Shown: positions 7,284 through 10,387 of the stretch, in pieces | Layout of the letters: each line of letters opens with the position of its first letter | Numbering within the stretch: position 1 is the first letter of the stretch | NCBI GenBank assembly: GCA_964531205.1 | Contig: CAZHGH010000101.1 | Span: 1 to 10,387, forward strand | Direction of reading: 5' to 3' | DNA length: 10,387 bases | Source: JAICWY01 sp964531205 | GTDB lineage: Bacteria; Vulcanimicrobiota; Vulcanimicrobiia; Vulcanimicrobiales; Vulcanimicrobiaceae | The notes under the pieces: model-generated | Told to the model about the DNA's origin: nothing | The model's database searches: none | The model's input: the letters and a program-made list of their open reading frames with translations, nothing else | Program-made: the position numbers and the translations under genes

Positions 7284-8746
7284 GCGTGCACCTCGGCATT
7301 TTCTGCATGCGTGTGAGTGTGCGCGCTCAGCGCGTAAGACGCGATCGCGGCAATTGTTAAGACAGCGATGAGCAGCGCCGGCGCAGCAACGCCTTGTTGT
7401 GCGAACCCTTGCGCTACCATCCATGCGCCTGCAATTGAAATAACAAGCGCAGAAATCAGCGGGCCGAACGGCGCGATGCGTTCGTACGCGGAACGGCGCG
7501 AGAGCCATGCTGCGCCATGCACTACACCAAGTCCAACACCGGTAAGGACACAAGCCAGTCCGAGGCTAAAAACCACGATGAGAAGCATGCCGTACGGCAG
7601 CTGGTGAATGCGCAACGCGGCCAGCAAAACCACGATTGCCGCGGGACACGGGGCGATGCCGCCGCTCATCGCGGCGACGACCGCGCTCGAAAAGCGCAGG
7701 GGCTGGGTCCCGGCAACCGCGTGCGCATGTTCATGCGTGTGCTTATGCGCGCGATCGTGCACGTACGCTTTGAGCGCACGTGCGCCGATGATTGCGATTG
7801 CAACACCGGAGATAAGCGTAATCCACGGATAGATCGTCTCGGAAACGAATCCCGCAGCGAAGAACAACACGGCACCAAGCAACAACACGCCGATAGTGTG
7901 CGCAAACGTGAGTGACGCCGAAAGGATTATTGCCTGCTTTGCGGTCGCGCGCGCTCCGACAAGCGTGAATGCCAGCAGCGCCTTCCCGTGGCCGGGTTCC
8001 ATCGCGTGAAGCGCGCCAAGTCCGAACGCAGCCAAGATGGTGAGGAGAATAAACAGCGGCGTCCGATCGCCGCGGGTAAACATCGCGGACAGTGCCGTGG
8101 GTGCTACCCAACTCGTTCCCGACATAGGGAACGTCTGTGCATCCGTGCGTTGCTGCACGTCCCGAATCGTGCCGTTCGACGCGAGCGTAAAGGTCATGCC
8201 GCTCACCCGTCGCGGCGAACCGATGAGCGCGCTCGGATACCGGCGAAGTTCGTTCGTCGGCTCGGTTTGCGCGCCGGCGATAATGTCTTTCCAACCGATC
8301 CGGCGATCCGCGTAGACGGTATCATCGACGACAATATGACGGCTAGTATCCAGCGACAGCGGAGATTCGAAGTCGCCGGTCCAGCGCAATATCGGCAAGC
8401 CGCCCGCGCCCGGGCGCAGCATTGCTTGCGTGTTCAATAGCCGCAGTTCGGTGCGCGTACCGTCTACGCGAACGTGCAAGCCATCTTGCACGATTGCGAC
8501 TTCATCGTTCGCCCACTGCTGCAGCGTGCGTGCGTTCCAATTGCCGTCGCCGCGCGCGTGCATGATTTGGAACGTCGGAATTTCGGCGATGTCGAGGATG
8601 TAGCGAACGTGCAGTCCTCGTGGTGTTCCCGAGACCTTCGCGAGATGATTGATCGTGAAGTTGCCAAGCGGGTGCGCAGACGCAACGGCGGTTTCGAACC
8701 AACCGAGGACGACGAGGCAATACAAAATCCGCCGCATCGTACGCAT
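7280..8746 (-). CDS. NicO/RcnA-family nickel/cobalt transporter with periplasmic N-domain, 488 aa
   Basis: This is a predicted Ni/Co transporter of the NicO superfamily and the first gene of the operon. Residues 1-24 are a signal peptide ending in ASA, so the mature chain would start His25-Pro-Leu-Gly-Asn-Phe. Residues 25 to about 225 form a soluble, probably periplasmic domain. The membrane part starts near 230 with the hallmark LHAMEPGHGKALLAFTLVG (246-264) and continues with about six more helices, including a conserved-looking GGIAPCPAAIVVLL (362-375). A His-rich loop at 330-342 (HDRAHKHTHEHAH) and a His-rich tail (476-487) are typical metal-binding stretches of RcnA-type proteins. The start at 8746 has a near-perfect AGGAGGT site at 8751-8757 with a 4-nt spacer. 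RcnA itself is an exporter, but other NicO proteins may import, so direction is open. Confidence 0.9.
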   Translation of the reverse strand: MRTMRRILYCLVVLGWFETAVASAHPLGNFTINHLAKVSGTPRGLHVRYILDIAEIPTFQIMHARGDGNWNARTLQQWANDEVAIVQDGLHVRVDGTRTELRLLNTQAMLRPGAGGLPILRWTGDFESPLSLDTSRHIVVDDTVYADRRIGWKDIIAGAQTEPTNELRRYPSALIGSPRRVSGMTFTLASNGTIRDVQQRTDAQTFPMSGTSWVAPTALSAMFTRGDRTPLFILLTILAAFGLGALHAMEPGHGKALLAFTLVGARATAKQAIILSASLTFAHTIGVLLLGAVLFFAAGFVSETIYPWITLISGVAIAIIGARALKAYVHDRAHKHTHEHAHAVAGTQPLRFSSAVVAAMSGGIAPCPAAIVVLLAALRIHQLPYGMLLIVVFSLGLACVLTGVGLGVVHGAAWLSRRSAYERIAPFGPLISALVISIAGAWMVAQGFAQQGVAAPALLIAVLTIAAIASYALSAHTHTHAENAEVHA

Positions 8747-8750
8747 GGGA

Positions 8751-8757
8751 ACCTCCT
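8751..8757 (-). promoter_or_regulatory. Strong ribosome binding site of the NicO gene
   Basis: On the minus strand this reads AGGAGGT, followed by 4 nt and the ATG at 8746. It is the best Shine-Dalgarno match in the window and fixes the start of the first operon gene over the in-frame ATG three codons later. Confidence 0.8.
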
Positions 8758-8770
8758 GCGCCGTAATGGG

Positions 8771-8799
8771 ACTATAACGACGGTCAGTATTCTTTAGAT
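8771..8799 (-). promoter_or_regulatory. Putative promoter of the six-gene operon
   Basis: On the minus strand a TATAGT element (8771-8776) resembles a sigma-70 -10 box. A weak -35 candidate, TCTAAA, lies at 8793-8798 with a 16-nt spacer. Transcription would begin near 8764, giving a leader of about 18 nt that contains the ribosome site. I see no convincing metal-regulator operator here. Confidence 0.4.
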
Positions 8800-8845
8800 T
8801 TAACGTCGCGCAAGATCCGGGTGGCAGGGGAGTGCCGAAGGTACC

Positions 8846-8851
8846 TATACT
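8846..8851 (+). promoter_or_regulatory. Putative -10 box for a leaderless DUF1203 transcript
   Basis: TATACT lies only 6 nt before the ATG at 8858, so the expected transcription start coincides with the first codon. No Shine-Dalgarno sequence sits at a usable distance; AAGG at 8839-8842 is 15 nt away. No good -35 box was found, so this rests on the -10 match and the missing ribosome site. Confidence 0.42.
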
Positions 8852-8857
8852 TGAATC

Positions 8858-9337
8858 ATGATTGCAACGAATGAATTGCAGACGTTACAGTACGTGCCGG
8901 TACCGCGTGAGATTGCCGATGAAGCGCGGCGCACGCTCAAAGATCGTTTCGGTCACGATCTGCACGTGCAAATGGAACAAGGTCCATGCCGGCTGTGCCT
9001 TCGCATTCCTGAAGAGCCCGAAGCGATGATTTTACTTTCGTACCAGCCGTTAGCCGATCGTAATCCGTACGCGGAGATCGGACCGATCTTCATTCACGCG
9101 CACGAGTGCGAACCGTATGCGAGCATTGAAACGTTTCCGGAGGACTTCGCAAAGCGTGAACTCGTCGTTCGCGCATACGATCGCGATGGGCGGATTGCCG
9201 ATGCTGTTGTTGCGAAGCCCGGCGAGGCCTCGGAGGCGGCAGCACGGTTCCTAAGCGATCCGCGAATCGCCGAAGTCCACGTGCGCCACACTTCCTATAC
9301 CTGCTTCGACTTTAAGATCGTTCGCGCGAGCCGCTGA
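8858..9337 (+). CDS. DUF1203 family protein, 159 aa
   Basis: This is a small cytoplasmic protein of the DUF1203 family, function unknown. The full family pattern is visible: GPCRLCLR (42-49), a strand MILLSYQPL (57-65), PYAEIGPIFIHAHECEPY (70-87), LVVRAYDRDGRI (102-113) and the ending DPRIAEVHVRHTSYTCFDFKI (134-154). Length is as expected for the family. Cys44 and Cys47 form a CxxC pair, and His80, His82 and Cys84 form a second cluster, so a bound metal ion is possible; this is inference. The ATG at 8858 is the first codon of the family pattern but has no ribosome site, and a -10 box lies just ahead, which suggests leaderless translation. It is divergent from the metal-transport operon and overlaps the tetR gene tail to tail by 43 bp. 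Confidence 0.88.
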   Translation: MIATNELQTLQYVPVPREIADEARRTLKDRFGHDLHVQMEQGPCRLCLRIPEEPEAMILLSYQPLADRNPYAEIGPIFIHAHECEPYASIETFPEDFAKRELVVRAYDRDGRIADAVVAKPGEASEAAARFLSDPRIAEVHVRHTSYTCFDFKIVRASR

Positions 9338-9894
9338 ACGATCGCGGCGACATCTTTTGGCTTACGTTTCGGCGTCGCAAGCGCATCGTACGTGTCGAAA
9401 CTCGTCAGCATGTATAAGATGTCGATAAGCGCTTCGTCTTGGTGCGAGTTGAGACGTTGAACCAGCACGGTGAGGCCTTCGCGTCGCCAGCCTCCGCGTT
9501 CGCGTAGCGCCTCTTCGACTTCCGGATCCAGCGCCGCCAAGGCGTTCAGTCGCCGGATAATAATCCGGTCCGCCGACCAAAACCGAACGAAGGCTTCGAT
9601 GAACTTATCGAGCGCAGTCACTGCATCAGGATTTGTAAACGCGTTTCTCAGATCGCGGATTTGACCGCGCTCCGCGACATCGTCCATGATCGCTTCGAGC
9701 AACCCGCGCTTGGATTTGAACTGGTAATAGACGGTCATGCGCGCAACGTCGGCTCGTTGCGCGATCGCGTCGATCGTGAAACTGAGGCCTCCCGCTGGTT
9801 CGGTCAGCAGGTCTCGGGCAGCCTCAATAATGCGGCCACGCGTTTCCGCGGTCGCCGTCTCACGCGCGCGTTTGCGATAGGGGCGCGGACTCAT
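9295..9894 (-). CDS. TetR/AcrR-family transcriptional regulator, 199 aa
   Basis: This is a one-component repressor of the TetR family. After a basic leader (PRPYRKRARE), the N-terminal DNA-binding domain spans about 18-70: TRGRIIEAARDLLTEPAGG, then a helix-turn-helix with FTIDAIAQRADVARMTVYYQF (39-59) and SKRGLLEAI. The rest (about 75-199) is the variable ligand-binding and dimerisation domain, whose effector cannot be predicted. The ATG at 9894 has AAGGG just upstream as ribosome site. The gene lies divergent to a membrane-protein gene, and the 63-bp spacer holds a clear inverted repeat, so this protein likely represses both its own gene and that neighbour. Its last 43 bp overlap the end of the convergent DUF1203 gene. 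Confidence 0.93.
   Translation of the reverse strand: MSPRPYRKRARETATAETRGRIIEAARDLLTEPAGGLSFTIDAIAQRADVARMTVYYQFKSKRGLLEAIMDDVAERGQIRDLRNAFTNPDAVTALDKFIEAFVRFWSADRIIIRRLNALAALDPEVEEALRERGGWRREGLTVLVQRLNSHQDEALIDILYMLTSFDTYDALATPKRKPKDVAAIVQRLARTILKSKQV
9316..9343. terminator. Perfect inverted repeat at the DUF1203/tetR convergent overlap, possible bidirectional terminator
   Basis: GATCGTTC (9316-9323) and GAACGATC (9336-9343) form a perfect 8-bp stem around a 12-nt loop that can extend the stem by GCG/CGC with one bulged T. It lies at the end of both genes. No long T-run follows directly: TTTT appears at 9354-9357 on the plus strand and TTAAAG on the minus side. A classical intrinsic terminator is therefore uncertain, but the position suits transcript ending or 3' end protection. 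Confidence 0.42.
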
Positions 9895-9921
9895 GCGCCC
9901 TTTTTCGACACGCAGGCCAGC

Positions 9922-9950
9922 TTGACATTTTTAATCAGACAGTCTAAATA
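9922..9950 (+). promoter_or_regulatory. Sigma-70-like promoter of the membrane-protein gene at 9958
   Basis: A perfect -35 box TTGACA (9922-9927), a 17-nt spacer and a -10-like TAAATA (9945-9950) are present. The expected start is about 9957-9958, the A of the ATG, and no ribosome site precedes that ATG. This looks like a second leaderless transcript in the window. Confidence 0.65.
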
Positions 9951-9952
9951 AA
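9930..9952. promoter_or_regulatory. Putative TetR operator, 23-bp inverted repeat
   Basis: Two 11-bp arms flank a central A at 9941, and 9 of 11 positions pair. The core is AGAC-A-GTCT (9937-9945), flanked by AT-rich TTTA/TAAA ends. The repeat covers most of the -35/-10 spacer and the -10 box of the promoter at 9922-9950, so a bound dimer would block polymerase. Its place between tetR and the divergent gene fits autoregulation plus repression of the neighbour. Confidence 0.62.
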
Positions 9953-9957
9953 TTGGC

Positions 9958-10387
9958 ATGAGCATCGGAACAGGCCTGCTGCTGGCGGCACACATCTTCT
10001 GCACCACACTGGGATACGCGGGGCTTGCCTGCGTGAACATTTGGCTCGCGCAAGTGGTTCGGCAAGGCGATGCCGGCGCAATCGCACTGGCCGCGCGATC
10101 GTCCATTGGCGTCGAGCGGATCGTCGGGCCAATACTGGGCGTAGGGGTGATTCTGGGATTTACGCTCGCAGCTACAATGCGCGTGCCTTTCTCAACTGCG
10201 TGGCTGCTGATCGCGTACGGCTTGATTATCCTCGGTGCTGCGACTCAGGCATTTCTCGCGATTCCTTGGCACATCAAAGCAGCCAGCGGCGTCGTGCCGG
10301 ATCGCCGGCGCCCGGCGATTGCGGCGTGGGCATTCGCACTCAACATGGCACTTCTGGTATTCGTGATGGCTACAAGGCCGATTTGGT
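9958..10387 (+). CDS. Multi-pass membrane protein, DUF2269-like, cut by the right edge
   Basis: The frame is open from ATG 9958 to the end of the window (143 codons), so the stop is not seen. It encodes four hydrophobic segments at about residues 4-26, 55-72, 79-101 and 120-138. These are separated by short loops with RQGDAGAIALAARSS (35-49) and a basic VVPDRRRP (112-119). The layout (a His near the start of helix 1, four helices, an Arg-rich loop) resembles DUF2269-type integral membrane proteins of about 150 residues, so only a few codons may be missing. No function is known to me. There is no ribosome site and the promoter puts the start of transcription at the ATG. The divergent TetR gene and shared operator suggest it is induced by the TetR ligand. 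Reality of the gene is well supported; the family name is less certain. Confidence 0.75.
   Translation, partial: MSIGTGLLLAAHIFCTTLGYAGLACVNIWLAQVVRQGDAGAIALAARSSIGVERIVGPILGVGVILGFTLAATMRVPFSTAWLLIAYGLIILGAATQAFLAIPWHIKAASGVVPDRRRPAIAAWAFALNMALLVFVMATRPIW

Noticed and set aside
7284..7553. Upstream extension of the NiCoT permease to 7553
   Set aside because: The added 90 residues are a Cys/Arg-rich shadow of the NicO gene. The ATG at 7283 overlaps the NicO stop and starts right at the conserved motif.
8761..8783. Possible operator with CCGT...ACGG ends across the operon -10 box
   Set aside because: Only about half of the arm positions pair, and no known nickel or cobalt regulator site (such as a NikR-type repeat) is recognisable, so it may be chance.

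Overview
The window is a gene-dense piece of chromosome from a bacterium with fairly high GC, judged by eye. It has no rRNA, tRNA, CRISPR array, transposase or integrase that I could see, and no gene-free stretch longer than about 110 bases. The taxon cannot be fixed from sequence alone. The mix of DUF5996, DUF1203, DUF4331, lipoprotein and GGDEF/EAL genes, with two apparently leaderless starts, would suit an uncultured soil lineage (for example Candidatus Eremiobacterota) or an actinobacterial or acidobacterial relative. That is a low-confidence guess.

Layout. (1) 17-1455, plus strand: a DUF5996 protein followed 2 nt later by a small cysteine-rich, probably exported protein. (2) 1436-8746, minus strand: six genes so tightly packed that they almost certainly form one operon. 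In order of transcription they are a NicO/RcnA-type nickel/cobalt transporter with a periplasmic N-terminal domain and His-rich loops, a NiCoT (HoxN/NixA)-type nickel/cobalt permease, an exported protein matching the N-terminal half of DUF4331, a lipoprotein matching the C-terminal half of DUF4331, a membrane-anchored TPR protein, and a membrane PAS-GGDEF-EAL cyclic-di-GMP enzyme. The junctions are a 4-bp overlap, a 4-bp overlap, a 9-nt gap, a 20-bp overlap and a 1-nt gap. (3) 8747-8857: a divergent promoter region. (4) 8858-9337, plus strand: a DUF1203 protein whose ATG lies about where transcription should begin. (5) 9295-9894, minus strand: a TetR-family repressor overlapping the DUF1203 gene tail to tail by 43 bp. 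(6) 9958 to the right edge, plus strand: a multi-pass membrane protein (DUF2269-like) divergent from tetR, whose promoter contains a clear inverted repeat.

How the genes may work together. The six-gene operon is the most interesting part. Two different members of the nickel/cobalt transporter superfamily are translationally coupled to a split DUF4331 pair that should act outside the cytoplasm. These are followed by a TPR scaffold and a c-di-GMP enzyme with both active-site signatures intact. I infer an envelope-located transition-metal handling module with a second-messenger output; the substrate and direction of transport are not proven by the sequence. Separately, the TetR protein probably controls its own gene and the divergent membrane-protein gene through one shared operator.
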